Notes: generated by a model not told the origin, from the sequence alone. A DNA stretch of 64,000 bases from Hypericum androsaemum (GCA_963995505.1 OZ023197.1:7615827-7679826), one strand, 5' to 3'; counted from the stretch's first letter, positions 47,161 through 58,988 are shown. Translations and numbers: made by a program.

Positions 47161-48510
47161 GATTCTAGCATTCTTGCCCATCCGTCAATCTCTAGCTAGG
47201 TGTCCACTATTCCCACAAGTATAACATCTTTTGTTAGTTCGGTGATGACTTCTATGTTGTTTATTGCTTGTGTTGCTAATGGATTGTATTGGCTGAGACA
47301 CACGAACAGTGTCAGGAATAGTCTTTTCAGAATTCAGTCCTTCATCTCTGAGAGTTAACTCATTTACAAGTTTGGATCTTTTAATCACAGCATCTCTCAG
47401 TTCACCTACAACTTGATCAAAGGCTTCATATAGCTCTTCAAAGGTAAAGTCAGCAAAGTCATCATCTTTTACCAGAGAGGGTTCTCCTTGCTCAATCGCC
47501 ATTAAGCATAACTGTGCTTCCTCACTTACGTCGAAGGTGGATGAGTTGGACTCGGTGTCATCCCAAAGGGCTACGTGACCCTTGTCTTTTCCTCTCTTCT
47601 TGTCATTGCCTTTCTTCGGATTGAGCTTAGGACATTCACTCTTGACATGTCCAAGCTTGTTGCACTCATAGCATCAGATGACTTCCTTTCTCTCATTCTC
47701 CTCTTTCTTCTTGAGGAACTTCTGGTTAGGAAATCTTCTTTTCTTGAAGAATTTATTGAAGCATCTTGCCAACATGGCTACGTCTTCATCTGAATCACAA
47801 GATTCAACTTCCCTTTCCTTGGCCTTGAAGGCTAGGTTCTTTTTTCGGGACTTAGCATTTTCCTCAACTTCCTCATTTGACTCTTGAATCATCTTGATCT
47901 CATGAGTCATCAGAGAGCCAACCGGTTCATCGATAGTAAGCACATTGAGATCCTTAGCTTATTTGATGGCAGTGATTTTTGATGACCAAGACTTAGGCAA
48001 GCTTCTCAATAATTTATGTACAATTTTGTGATTAGTATAGCTTTTGCATAATGACTTTACCCCGTTTACTATGTTAATAAATCTTGTCACCATCTCACCA
48101 ATGGTCTCATCAGGTAACATCTTGAAAAGGTCATACTCATATAGTAACATGTTAATTTTAGACTCTTTCACCTAGTTAGTACCTTCATGGATGACTTTGA
48201 GTTTATCCCAAATCTCTTTGGCCAAAGCACACATTGAGATTCTATTAAACTCTGAAGCGTCTAAAGTAAAATGTAGCATATATATGGCTTTACAATTTAC
48301 CTGTACTTTTTTCACCTCTTCTAGAGTCCAATTATCTTTGGACTTGATTACCTTCTCATCTCCTTTCATCTCGTATGGGGTGAAGGGACCATCTTCGATG
48401 GCTCTCCATGCTTCCCAATCATTGGCTTGAATGAATATCTTCATTCTTGCCTTCCAAAAGGAGTAATGAGCTCCAGCAATCAAAGGAGGTCTCGTGGTAG
48501 ATTGCTCTTC
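47161..48510 (-). pseudogene. SIRE-like gag remnant
   Basis: Starts near 48483-48510 with YSFWKARMKIFIQANDWEAW, continues (after a stop at 48172) with YEYDLFKMLPDETIGEMVTR and SLPKSWSSKITAIK, then an acidic linker. Two zinc knuckles follow: CYECNKLGHVKSEC near 47640-47670 is complete, whereas CYTCGNSGHLARD near 47190-47230 has its final Cys replaced by a stop. At least four in-frame stops. Confidence 0.82.
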
Positions 48511-48618
48511 AGCAAAGGTGAGATTTTATGTGGTTGCTATAATCTTTTCCCTCGAATGTTAGTCCTGCACACTTAATCAAAATAGTCAAACGTATAGTGT
48601 GTAAAGTATGAGACCTGC

Positions 48619-49050
48619 TCTAATACTAGTTGTAGGTCCAATAAGGAACCTAAGAGGGGGTGAATTCGGTTTCTAACAATTTTCTTGATTCTTTTCGGTA
48701 CTTAGATAATCAGCGTAATCGAGAATAGGGATAGAGAGAATTGACACAAGATGTATAGTGGTTCGACTCGGTCCACTTGAGCCTGTGACCACTGTCAAAC
48801 GTTCTTCCACTTTTATTATCCACAATAAAAATACAAGAGAATACCATAAGTTTTATCAGGTTCACTTGCAAAGTTACAATCACTAACTTGACGGACTCCG
48901 GCTAGCTACCGCTTTAGTTTTACAAGTTCACTAGCCTCAACAATACACTAGCTTTAACTGGCTCCGATTAGCTACCACTCTAGTTTTACAGGTACACTAG
49001 AAACCTTGAGCTTATCGTTATTTTCGCAAATATACTTCTCCTAACTTCAC
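48619..49050 (-). repeat. PBS and truncated 5' LTR of the SIRE-like element
   Basis: GCTCTAATACTA (48619-48630) is the initiator-Met PBS complement with two changes. The LTR starts TGTAGGTCC at 48633 and matches 25189-25608 until it breaks off at about 49050. Confidence 0.82.
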
Positions 49051-49564
49051 TACAGGGTACTAAATTGTAAAAACGTAAAACTACATGATACTTATGTGTA
49101 CTTTTCCTATATAACATATTGTTTCAAAAGTAACAACCGAGCCATATCAACAAATAAGAAATAACCTTTCTCAAAAAAAGACAAATAAGAAATAACAGAT
49201 TTATGAGATTGGGAGCATTGTGCCAAAATCCGTAAAAGATTTGAATTTTTTAAAGATGATTTTTAAGATCAAGTTTTTGGAATGTACAAAATATTATTAA
49301 GAGAATCATTTTTAAAATAGTGTCCAACAATACTCGACTATAAATATTATTCTAAAAAAATCGTTAAGCTCACCACGGTTCAAGACAGCCCATCAACAAA
49401 TCAAGCCCAAAGAGGGAGGGAGTCTGCATTGCTTGCCCCCAGCACAAGAAATGTGAATTTACATATATACCATTAACACCCATCTCCCCTTTCCTTTGTC
49501 CTCCCCCAAATCTCTCTCCCCTTCTCTTCTACTCTCCCCTTTCTGGTCGCTTGTTTTTCAGAGA
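49051..49564 (+). promoter_or_regulatory. Upstream region and 5' leader of the proteasome gene
   Basis: About 500 bp separate the broken LTR from the start codon. A TATA-like CATATATACC near 49458 is followed by a pyrimidine-rich stretch (CTCTCTCCCC, 49480-49550) typical of plant 5' leaders. No transcription start can be fixed from sequence alone. Confidence 0.4.
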
Positions 49565-52204
49565 ATGAAGCTTGACACGAGCGGCCTCGAGAATGCCTCG
49601 CAGCTGTTACGGGCGGCCGGCGATCTGGGTGGGCTCGGGCTCTCTTATTCTCCGTCGTTTCAGCTCGCCAACGCCGCTGATGTGAGTGATTTGCTTTCCC
49701 CTTTCTGATTTCATCACTCTGGTGTTTCGGTTTCCGCGGGATAGGGACACACTAGGATGAAACTGTGGCCTTTGTTGGTGCGTAGGAAGCCCGGCATTAT
49801 GGATTAATCGGGTGATCGAGGATGGGATCTATATGTGTATCTTTGTGTTGTTGAAAGCTGGTTCAGGTGACTTGTTGCGGCCTGCGGGCTGTTTATCAAC
49901 TAATAGGGTTACTTCAATCGACATTGTTCCGGGAACAAGCTTTCTGTTTCAGTTGGGAAGCTGACTACGCGTGTCTTTGTTTGCTGCATCAGTTTGATGG
50001 GTTTGTGAAGGATGCTGTACAAATGGTAAAGCCCGCTAAGGGGACGACGACCTTAGCTTTCATCTTCAAGGAGGGTGTAATAGTGGCTGCTGATTCTCGA
50101 GCTAGCATGGGAGGCTATATTTGTATGTTTATTATTTAACAGATAGTTTTGTTTTGTGGTTTGTAGATTTTGCATGGTTTTTGCATTCTAAGTGTATTTT
50201 GGTGATTTTATAGCTTCCATCGTTCACATTACATTAGTGAGCGTTTTTATTCTTTGACAGCATGTGGTGTTGATAGAAATCGCTTTGTTTTTTCCTTGCA
50301 GCTTCTCAGTCAGTGAAAAAGATCATAGAAATAAACCCTTACATGCTTGGTACCATGGCTGGAGGAGCTGCTGACTGTCAGTTCTGGCACAGGAATTTGG
50401 GTATTAAGGTAATCCATCTGAATCGTGTTTATGCAGTTGGTCCATGCCTCTTTTTATCTGCCAGATATCATTTATAAATTGGATATTGATTGATATTTGT
50501 GAGGGTTTTCTCAAGCTAAAAGTTGTTGCTGCTGGCAGGGCTATTGCTGCGTCTTTTTACGAAGCAAACTGTACAAGAAAAATATGTAGTGTTGTTATCA
50601 TTGAAGAACTGTTGTTGGTAGTGATACTTTGAAAGTAGACTTGAACTACCGCCTTTTGCATCTCGAAAGCACGATAACTAGGAATCAAATATTTGCAGAC
50701 GAAGATGCCGTGTTCCAATAGCAAGCTCATAATTTGTTTTATTTGATATTCAGTTGCTTCGAATCATCCTATTTTTGCATGTGATCTTGAGTTAGATCTT
50801 TGGGTTCTGCCCAAGTACAGCATGACCAACTTGCTCAAAGTTGGCGAATGACTGCTATAGCTGCTTGTAGTTCTAGCTTAAGGGAGTTCATCTACAAATT
50901 ACATTAACATTGACGGACTCGTATACCTTTTATTCCTTAGCTTAGTCTGCTGTTGATGTCTTTCCACTGTGAATTTGAATAAGCATTGTATTCCATTTTT
51001 CACGATGATTATAAGCATGAATGGTCTTCCAATGTCAAGCAGCAGTAAATGAAGCTGCCAAAAAAATTGATAGGAGTATTGTAGGCCCCAAGTTCACATT
51101 GTACTGCTGTAGTCTTTTTGTCATCTTCAATGGTTGATAAAATCTTTTGTTATGAATTAGTGCCGGCTCCATGAATTAGCAAACAAGCGGAGAATTTCAG
51201 TTACTGGGGCATCAAAGCTTCTGGCGAACATATTGTACTCATATCGTGGAATGGGTCTATCAGTTGGAACCATGATTGCTGGATGGGATGAAACGGTATT
51301 AAAGCTTGACCCATTTTCTGTTGTGTTACTGCATTCTTAATTGTACTCATACTGCGTTCTTCTCTCGTTTATTCAAGGGTCCAGGACTATATTATGTTGA
51401 CAGTGAAGGAGGAAGGCTGAAAGGAAATAGATTCTCTGTAGGTTCTGGTTCTCCTTATGCTTACGGTGTGTTGGATAGCGGGTGAGTCCTCTTGTTCCTA
51501 TTTGTCTTCTTGTAATGATTTATGTTTCGTGATTTTCTCTTTCTTCATTGATCACCATCTCTTAATCAAATGTCTCCGCTCTTCAGAGTGGAAACCTGGT
51601 TGTTTCTTGTTTACTAGAAAAATCAAAGTAAGGGATGGGAAAAAAAATATGTGCAGGAATAGTAGCCAGATACAATGTATTCAATCCACAGGGCTTTAGC
51701 TATCCGGCTTTTAATAGATCTCTGTTAATTAGATAAGATTTGGAGTGGGTACAATTCTGCATATTAGCTAGATAAGTTTGCTCCACTGAGCACATGCTGC
51801 GGTATAAACTGAAATGGAAGTATTGAATGTTATTAACTCCAGGTATCGTTTTGATCTTTCGATTGAGGAGGCTGCGGAGCTGGCTAGACGAGCAATATAT
51901 CATGCAACATTCCGCGACGGAGCCAGTGGAGGCGTCGCTAGTGGTCTGTTGTTCTCTCTGTGTCTTCGTTTAATCTATGCACTACGATTTAAGAACAAAA
52001 TATTTCCCTTCTTCCATCATGTTTGCATCCACGCACCTAACTGCACTATTCTGATCGGATTTTTTTCTGAAACCAGTTTACTATGTTGGCCCAAACGGTT
52101 GGACGAAGATGTCGGGTGATGATGTCGGAGAACTCCACTACGAGTATTTTCCGGTGGCTCCCAGTATGGTAGAGCAAGAGTTTGTCGAAGTGGCGGGCGC
52201 TTGA
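49565..52204 (+). CDS. PBE1: 20S proteasome subunit beta type-5, seven exons
   Basis: Exons at 49565-49681, 49993-50122, 50302-50408, 51161-51295, 51378-51481, 51843-51943 and 52077-52204 all join at GT...AG with matching phase and give 822 bp, 273 residues plus TGA. The product is the chymotrypsin-like beta-5 catalytic subunit of the 20S core. The propeptide ends at Gly56 and the catalytic N-terminal Thr is residue 57 ([12 protein letters not shown]). The mature part has [12 protein letters not shown], the conserved [39 protein letters not shown] and GVASVYYVG segments. Length equals that of the Arabidopsis PBE proteins (about 274). Which of the two Arabidopsis paralogues it corresponds to cannot be told. 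Everything appears intact and functional. Confidence 0.96.
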
Positions 52205-52365
52205 GCCCTTTCTTTGTTCAAGCTCACTACGAGGTTGAAGGTTATTCTACTTGGTGGTACCTGATGAGCACAAGATTCCAAGTGGCTGAAACTTTTCATC
52301 TGTATAACGAATCTACTTCCGGAAGCAGTTTAGGGAAGAAGACGCTTTTCAACGTACCATTTGTG
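52205..52365 (+). other. Proximal 3' UTR of the proteasome gene
   Basis: 161 bp of presumed 3' UTR lie between the stop codon and the solo LTR, ending in one copy of the TSD TTGTG (52361-52365). Confidence 0.5.
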
Positions 52366-52850
52366 TGTTGGGAAATAACCCACTTTCCCGTGGACCCAAA
52401 CAACGCAGCGAACAAGACAGGAGCAAGATCTACGAAAAACAAGAACAACAGATTTGGTAACCCGGTTCGATCTTAACCGATCTACGTCCGGGGGCGTACC
52501 AAGCCAGGAGATTTTACTATATCAAGCTCGATCTACACTTTGGAGCTACGCAGGCTCAACAATGGTAGTTTCTCTCTCCTCTTCTCTCTCTCTCTCTCTA
52601 GAAAACGTCTCTCTGTCTGCCAGGAAGAAGAAGAAGAAAACAGTGACTGGAGGAGCGGGGTATTTATAGTGCCAATAAACCTAGGAACCAAAAACACACA
52701 CGCAGGGGCATTTTTGTCCACGTTTCATTTCGTCGTCGACGCGTACCAGTTCTGGACGATCCCAGTTCTGGACGGTCCCAGTTCTGGACGATCCCAATTC
52801 TGGACGGGGGCTACGCCCCCCCGCGGTGTCCGAAGTCTCCATACCCGACA
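52366..52850 (+). mobile_element. Solo LTR, 485 bp, TSD TTGTG
   Basis: Begins TGTTGGGAAATAACCC, ends ATACCCGACA, and is flanked by exact TTGTG at 52361-52365 and 52851-52855. There is no internal region, so it is a solo LTR left by recombination. It has a candidate TATA box (TATTTATAG near 52660), a (CT)n run at 52582-52599 and a 16-bp tandem repeat. Orientation is inferred from the TATA position. It sits 161 bp after the proteasome stop codon. Confidence 0.82.
52746..52807. repeat. 16-bp tandem repeat inside the solo LTR
   Basis: Three full and one partial copies of CCAGTTCTGGACG(A/G)TC; each unit contains the near-palindrome CCAGTTCTGG. Confidence 0.9.
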
Positions 52851-52855
52851 TTGTG

Positions 52856-54830
52856 GCCACCATGTATTATTCTTAAATTTTAGAGTTACTATAGAGTTAT
52901 TGAACATGCATTTTGTTCAGTGCTTTTCGATTACATTTGATTCGTGGTCACCCCTACATGAGAAAAGATAAACCACTGGACATGCTTCCAAAAAGCTTCC
53001 ATTAAGGGCTACCGTAAAGAATATTGTTAGGACTTGAAAAATATAACATTTAATAGAAGTTATCAATAAATACATATATAACAAAATATTATTTTGTTTA
53101 TATTTAAATTACACAAAAATATTGATAAATTGTAATAATTTTTTGTCTATATACAAGTCAAAATTAATTTCTAAAAAAATGAAAGAAAGTCAGGGTATAG
53201 CGTCAACTATTTCTCAGCACGCTAATTAGTTAAATGTACACATATTTTCATTAATGACCATATAATAAATATACCAAGTTTTTTGAAAAGACAGAAAAAA
53301 ATTCAATTTTTTCTCTAATCATATTTACTACGGCGACTAATAATCGAGGAAACTTTGCCAGAGTTCCAGCTCCGCAATTCCTTAGGGACCCATAGGAATA
53401 ATAGAAAAAATTTAGGAAAGAAAGATTAATTATTCACTTACTTGCGTTGTTCAAATACTTTTGTTAAAACACGTTATCAATTACACGGACCGTTTTGAAG
53501 ACGATTGATAAGATGAAAGATGGTGTAAAAATATCAAATAATTAAACTTATCACAAAATATTATATTCAAATATGCTTCAAATTTTAAAGTGCGTAAAAA
53601 TAAATATGTAATTATTCAAATATTTTATTTTATATGAATTCTAGGACCAAGATTTAATACTAAATTTTTTTGCACAATGTTTAGTGCACGATAATTTCTA
53701 GCTTGTTAAAAATATTTTTCCTAATTTAATTTTTTAAGAGAAAATGAATTGATTGTTTTTAGCAAGCATAAATAACGAACAACAATTTGTAATTAGTACA
53801 TCCTCAAAAAATATTAAAATAGAGTTTTGAGCAATAAATACGTAAATACAAAAAATATTTTGTCTATATTCCAATTGTAAAAAATTTCGGCTTATAGCGT
53901 TATTGAAATTCTACAATTGATTGAGATATTTTATTACAACAAGATGACGTTCACATGGATTATTTAGAGACAATTGAGAAAATGATGTAAAATTTATCAA
54001 ACAAGCAAGTCCAGCACAAACTGTTATGTTCAAATATTTTTCGAATTCGTAAAGTATGTAAAAATATATGTATTTATTAAAAAATATCACATTATGCAAA
54101 AATTAGGACTGAAATTTAACACTAAAATTCTATGAAAAATTATTAATTATTACGATAGAGGGGTTATTAAATTTTAACACTGGTCCTGTTTCAGGACCTT
54201 AACATTTTATCAATTTAGAGAGGTGATTACTTTACTGGAGATTATTTTACATAAGTTTTACTATAATAGTATAAACTCAACATGTAAAACAAAGTCCATC
54301 GGACTAAAATTTATCAAGTTTTAATTTCACAAATGTGTCACAATGAGTTGTGCGATGACATGAGTCATGATTTCAAAATTTCAAAATCTTATGATACTAT
54401 GTTAAAATCTTTTTACTAACGTAACACAAAATTTTATGATACTAACAGAACACAGAACACAGAACACAGTTGTAACTAGAAATTTGACCATCTGTTTGAG
54501 ATTTTATCTTTTGAAATTTTGATAGTTTAGAAAATTGCAATATAGAGTTACGAGTAATGATTTGATGAATATTTACAGTTATTAACAAATTCAGCAAATA
54601 TAAATATTCATTCCTTAAAAAAAAGGCAAGTGTCAGTGGCGATTGCTCAAAAGATATCTACTATTTGAGCATGACCACCGAATCACTATCCCCGAAATGT
54701 AAGAAAATTTATATTTTATACTATTACATGAGACCAGAAACTATACAATTCTAGCCTTTTTCATATCGACTTTCTTCATAAGATTTAAGATGGCGGAACC
54801 TAATTTGCTAGCCAAGCAATATAAGAGACT

Positions 54831-54862
<32 letters not shown>

Positions 54863-55057
54863 ATATTTATATTTATATTTATATAAACTCATTAACATGA
54901 AACATGTATTGTGTATCTATATATCTTCGATACAGGCTAAATTTAACAACATTTTTCTCCGTAAAAAATATGACCAATATTTTTATACCAAGTTATACCT
55001 GCCACGGATTGAACTTTAAATCTCCGTCAATTTATTTCCATTAACCTGCTACCTTGT
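52856..55057. other. AT-rich intergenic DNA
   Basis: No gene is supported. Related AT-rich phrases (ATTTTGTCTATAT) recur near 53145 and 53858, and AAATACAAAAAATATT-type text suggests an old degenerate repeat. A phrase AGAACACAG is tandemly repeated at about 54449-54468. Confidence 0.4.
54833..54864. repeat. (AAAT)n microsatellite
   Basis: About eight AAAT units followed by TATTTATATTTATATTTATA. Confidence 0.95.
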
Positions 55058-55372
55058 TCAAGCTCGAAGTAGGCACGCAGGTGCTGGGCCCTTAATAAAG
55101 CGGAAAGGTCCGCAAGCAGCAAAATAAACTGTGACCTTGTCTTTGAACCTCTTCAGAACCAGCACCTTGTCTTCGCCCCACTCGATCACCGATATGATTT
55201 TCTCCTTTAGCCGTTTCCTTGGAGTGGTTTTCTTGCAAACTCCCTTCACTTCCTTGGTGCTTTCATCTTCTCTTACCCAATTAAGAGGGTAGCTCCTTAA
55301 GAATACCCTCCTGTTGGAGTAATCTTCGTTCTTGAAGCTTCTTGACCTTACCCCATCTATTTGTCCATCCAT
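55058..55372 (-). CDS. Small basic protein, unrecognised
   Basis: A 104-codon frame with an ATG at 55370-55372 and normal composition, unlike the surrounding AT-rich junk. Features: an N-terminal RSRSFKNEDYSNRRVFLRSY segment, a basic middle (KKTTPRKRLKEKI) and a C-terminal VIEWGEDKVLVLKRFKDKV stretch of alternating hydrophobic residues. It has no signal peptide or membrane segment. The arrangement resembles small plant-specific proteins of unknown function that I recall only vaguely, so I give no family. It is an intronless solitary gene if real. A homologue search would settle it. Confidence 0.5.
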   Translation of the reverse strand: MDGQIDGVRSRSFKNEDYSNRRVFLRSYPLNWVREDESTKEVKGVCKKTTPRKRLKEKIISVIEWGEDKVLVLKRFKDKVTVYFAACGPFRFIKGPAPACLLRA

Positions 55373-56579
55373 TCTCTCGACTGTCGTGTCAAATTAACAT
55401 CTGGGTCTCATAGTTTCTTGGGAATGAAGGAAGGAATTACGTATGGTTTCTCGAGGCCTTACTCAAGTGGTTGAGGTGTGATTAAATATAGGAATGAGGG
55501 GAATCGAATACCGTCGGACCTTATTTTAGATAGTAATTTTTTTAATGATATGTTCTATATTCGCAAGATTTGAAACCAAAACTTCCTTAATCGACCAACT
55601 CCCAAGGGTAGGACGGAGGTTTATTCTACGGAAATGTCTACTTATGAAAGAAAGAACGTGTTTCCTAAGGAGGTATATATGCCAGAAAGAAATTAGGGAT
55701 TGCCGCTTTGGGATGGTATGATATTCCAAGAGAAAAGACATACGGAATATTTTTGCTTTTATATGAAAATGGTTAAATAATCTTTTTCCAATCCGTGCCG
55801 TTGACGTTGAATGCTGTCATGTATTCCGTAATCTAGATGGTTATTTCCGTTGTAGTTTGTTTGTCTGTTTCTTGTTTGTTGGTATATTCCTGTGCACTTA
55901 TGTGAGGTACGTGGTAATCATCTTTATGCGAGGACGGATTGAATGCTATTAATATAGAGTGAACAACATCATTTGGTTTAGATTTTGAGTCGTTGATCTG
56001 GGTTAAAACACGCATCATTTTTTATCCTACGACTACGATTGATATGTACAAGTACCTAGGTATTTTAGGAAGGAGCGTGTCATTAATTTTTTTACAAGGC
56101 AAATTAATAATTATTTTTCTTAATTGTGTCGGTTGAGGTGCAAAAAAGACTTCGATGTCGGTTAGGTAAAACCGGGTCAGATTATAGATGACTACTTAAG
56201 ACGATCTGCTAGGTTCAAAGAGTCAACCATTCGCTTCGGTACAAGCGCTCAACTTATTGGCACAACTTCTTGGTCTAGGTCACGATGACTTCACAGCTAA
56301 ATTGAGGTGGAGGGTACCCAATCTGACTTCAGACTGAGGGTAGCCAGGCTACCTTACGCATATCCAACCAAGGCAAGTTGGCATCCAAGTTCAGGTACCT
56401 CAATGATTGCCTTTAGTCGACCCCGAGTCCCAAACACGTTATTTTTACACTTCAACAATGCCTCCCACATGCCTTTGATTCGAATGGCCAAGGAGAATTG
56501 AAGGCATGTACCTATGGTGTAAAATTGGGCAGGGGTCGGCTACCTCCAAATCATCTCATAGGTAGTAGGTAAGGCCAAC
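55373..56579. other. Intergenic DNA
   Basis: No supported gene. The minus-strand frame 55526-55741 has protein-like composition but no known domain. The right part (from about 56300) begins to resemble the Tat-like Gypsy sequence that follows, on the minus strand. Confidence 0.4.
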
Positions 56580-58000
56580 ATCCGGCCTAACCAATGGTTG
56601 ATATTCAATAGGGACCTTGTCCGAGCGTAGCAATACATCATTCATAAGGTCTTTTACTCCAGCTTTTGCATCACCTAGCTTACTTAGAGCAAGGTGAAGA
56701 TTATTTATTTTGAGTAGCTCCAGGGGGTCTAGGCCATCGTTCTAAAAGACATTCCCGGCCGGCTTGTAGGGTAACAAGGTGTAGACCTCCAACCACCTTG
56801 TCCCATATGTAATGCGAAGTGCTTGCCCCCCGGTTATGTCACTAATCGGGCATTGGGTAGTAGCAAACCTTTGCTCGATCGAGCTCAAATACCGGGCAAA
56901 CCAGCCGTCTACGCTACTCCAGGCCACCCTCGTTGGCACTATAGAATTTTCGTAGAAGTCCACCTCTACACCTTCAATAGTCGACAGGAAAAGATTGATG
57001 TTTGGTGTCACGATCTTTATCCTTTCATCCGGCTTCCACTGAATCAAAAACATGTGGAGGGAAAATGGGGTTACTTGACTTGACTGAATCCAATCCTTCC
57101 CCAATGGATATAGTAGGTCTTATCACTTATGACAAAGAACACGACCTCTGGAGTAGTAGAGCTCACACTAACTTCAGCCGCAAGTACTATAAGGGGACAA
57201 ATACCTTTACCGATGAAACTGGCTATTATCATCTTAGAGGGGGTCTGCTTCCCCCTCTCCTTATTCTGCTTCTTCAGGAGCGACCGAGGTAAGACATTTA
57301 CAACTTTCCAATTGACTATGAGGACTCTCTCAATTGCCTTCCCAAAGATGTGTGCCATGATATACAAGGACTTCAGGCTCTCACACGTCCTCCAGGTAGG
57401 CCTAGCGATAATGATACTATTGTTGAAGTCTTCCACCAGGGGTACTGGTGAAGGCCATTTTCCTACCTCAACCACAATATGGTCACTCTCCATCATGTCT
57501 CTCTCTTGATGGCTCGTCTAATTGGATTTTGACCTGAAACTAGCCGGGGCTACGTTAATCACCACTTTGTTTGGGAAGTTCCTAAAGTTGACGTACCTGG
57601 TGTCAAGGTCGATCGAGGTTCTTTCCCTTCTGGTCTCCCTTGTCCTCTTTGGGCCAATATTCCTTAGGTGGACCTCTCCTCTCGCCTTAGGTACCCACTT
57701 GCGAGTCAACTTCTCACGTCGACCAGTGGGTGCCTTTGGTCTAATCTCCTTAACGTGATTGAGGTCCTTTTCCTTTTGTGCCTTAGAGGCTACAACCTCC
57801 TTGCCCCGGCCTTGAGTCATGTTCGAGTGGTGTTTAACCCGTGGATGAGCTAAGAGAGTCTTTTATTCCTCCAGCTTTGCCTTTTGTTCTGCAAGTTGCC
57901 TTTCGAGGTCCTTGATTATTTTTCTCTGCTTCTGGACCTTCCTCTCAAGACGACATCCCTGAGTCTTAGTCAGGATGCCTTGTGTCGGTGACATAGGTGT
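56580..58000 (-). pseudogene. Tat-like Ty3/Gypsy gag-protease remnant, copy A
   Basis: Read from 58000 down: a Gln/Lys-rich coiled-coil end of gag (ERQLAEQKAKLEE), a basic linker (57820-57518), then the protease (57496-57071 and 57104-56742). Diagnostic text includes IIIARPTWRTCESLKSL, VVNVLPRSLLKK, SFIGKGICPLIVLAAEVSV, FFVISDKTYYI, GKDWIQSSQVTPFSLHMFL. The catalytic V-D-x-G-A segment has become VNWKV, so the active-site Asp is lost. Just below 56740 the sequence reads DPLELLKINNLHLALSKLGD, approaching the reverse transcriptase, which is not reached intact. It is homologous to copy B at 60035-61790 in the same orientation. Confidence 0.65.
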
Positions 58001-58740
58001 GATCCTCCTATCTCCAAGATGGTTGAAGGTCTTTTCATGTGGGTTAGGCTTTCCTTGAAGGTCTACCTTGATGCGAGGATGATGGAGCCTCCATGTATAA
58101 TTGCATCCCTTCGGACAAAAGAACTTCAGAGTCCTTAGGAGACCGTTATCAGGCGACCTTCCTTGCCCCCAAGTCTTGTGCCCCGGGTTGTAAGGTCGGC
58201 CTTCCCTTGCTTAGGTCTTTCTTTCTTCTAACTCTATTGTAGGCCCACCAAGGCAACAGAAAAACTAAAGTGGGGACTTATTGATGGCTGCCCCTTTGAG
58301 ACTTGGTGTGAGGCTAAGCTCTCAACATCACACAATTGGGTTTGCCCCACTGTCTTCGGACGAAATGAGGGGTCGAGATAGGAGTAGGAACGCTTGGATC
58401 AGAGAGCATGGGTCCCCTCACTCATAGGAGACTCTTCCAACCTTGGGTAATTAGAGGCCCCAACCATTGGAGGTCGGCTAAGTAAGCTTCTAAAGTTTGG
58501 GGTCTTAGGATCGTGGTAAGGCAAAGATCCTACCCTTAGTTTCTCTGTCGTAGGCTCAGTGGAGGGTGATAGCCCTTTGTGTGCCATTTCATTACTAAGA
58601 TATGGCTTCTCAATCTCAAGATCAATCATCCTAGATGACTCACTACCATGAGATGTTTGCTGAGGTGCCTCATCCATATGTTCGGAACTACCTGGACTTG
58701 ATTGATGATTGCCTAAAAGGTTTCCCTACCACGCCTAATA
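58001..58740. other. Spacer with one unassigned minus-strand frame
   Basis: A minus-strand frame 58677-58399 (92 codons; SSRMIDLEIEKPYLSNEM) is protein-like but unrecognised. It probably belongs to the Tat-like element's upstream gag or to captured DNA. Nothing else is supported. Confidence 0.3.
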
Positions 58741-58988
58741 GACTCCCCAAAGCACCTGTAGGACTCCCTCTCAAAATGAGGAAGGGACTCTTTAATATGC
58801 CTACGAGACTCCTTATAGCTCCTACAAGACTCTTTATAGCACCTCCGAGTGATAAAGGTAGAATATGTCTTTATCGGGATGTCGATTATTCTCATCTGGC
58901 TCATTGGAGGGAGCTGCGGTAGATGAAGACTCCTCATAGCACCTATAAAACACCTTATAATGCCTCTGAGCGACAAAGGAAGCATATA
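58720..58988. repeat. Degenerate 21-bp tandem array
   Basis: Consensus GACTCCTTATAGCACCTACAA is repeated about six times at 58720-58849 and about two more times at 58928-58970, with spacers. Because 21 bp is seven codons, the minus strand reads as a seven-residue repeat (CYKESCR, SYKESRR, HIKESLP and so on). No protein family is recognised. Confidence 0.7.

Larger units (their letters stand above)
25189..49050 (-). mobile_element. SIRE-like Ty1/Copia element with env-like ORF, carrying a nested Athila element
   Basis: Read on the minus strand the order is 5' LTR piece (48633-49050), PBS, gag, protease, integrase, reverse transcriptase, RNase H, an extra third ORF, polypurine tract, 3' LTR (25189-26670). 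That layout, with long LTRs and an env-like ORF after pol, matches the SIRE/Maximus lineage of Copia. All coding parts carry stops. The third ORF is split by the Athila element at 28874-43062; removing it and one TSD copy restores the frame. The 5' LTR lacks about 1 kb of its outer part at 49050, and the left end cuts into a LINE, so no TSD can be checked for this element. Confidence 0.88.

Noticed and set aside
49867..50139. 90-codon frame starting before exon 2 of the proteasome gene
   Set aside because: It begins in intron 1; the splice sites and the family alignment support the exon set given instead.
55526..55741. 71-codon minus-strand ORF
   Set aside because: Protein-like composition but no recognisable domain, no context, and AT-rich surroundings; not enough to call a gene.
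57129..57509. 126-codon plus-strand ORF
   Set aside because: It is antisense to the Tat-like protease, which has recognisable motifs on the minus strand.
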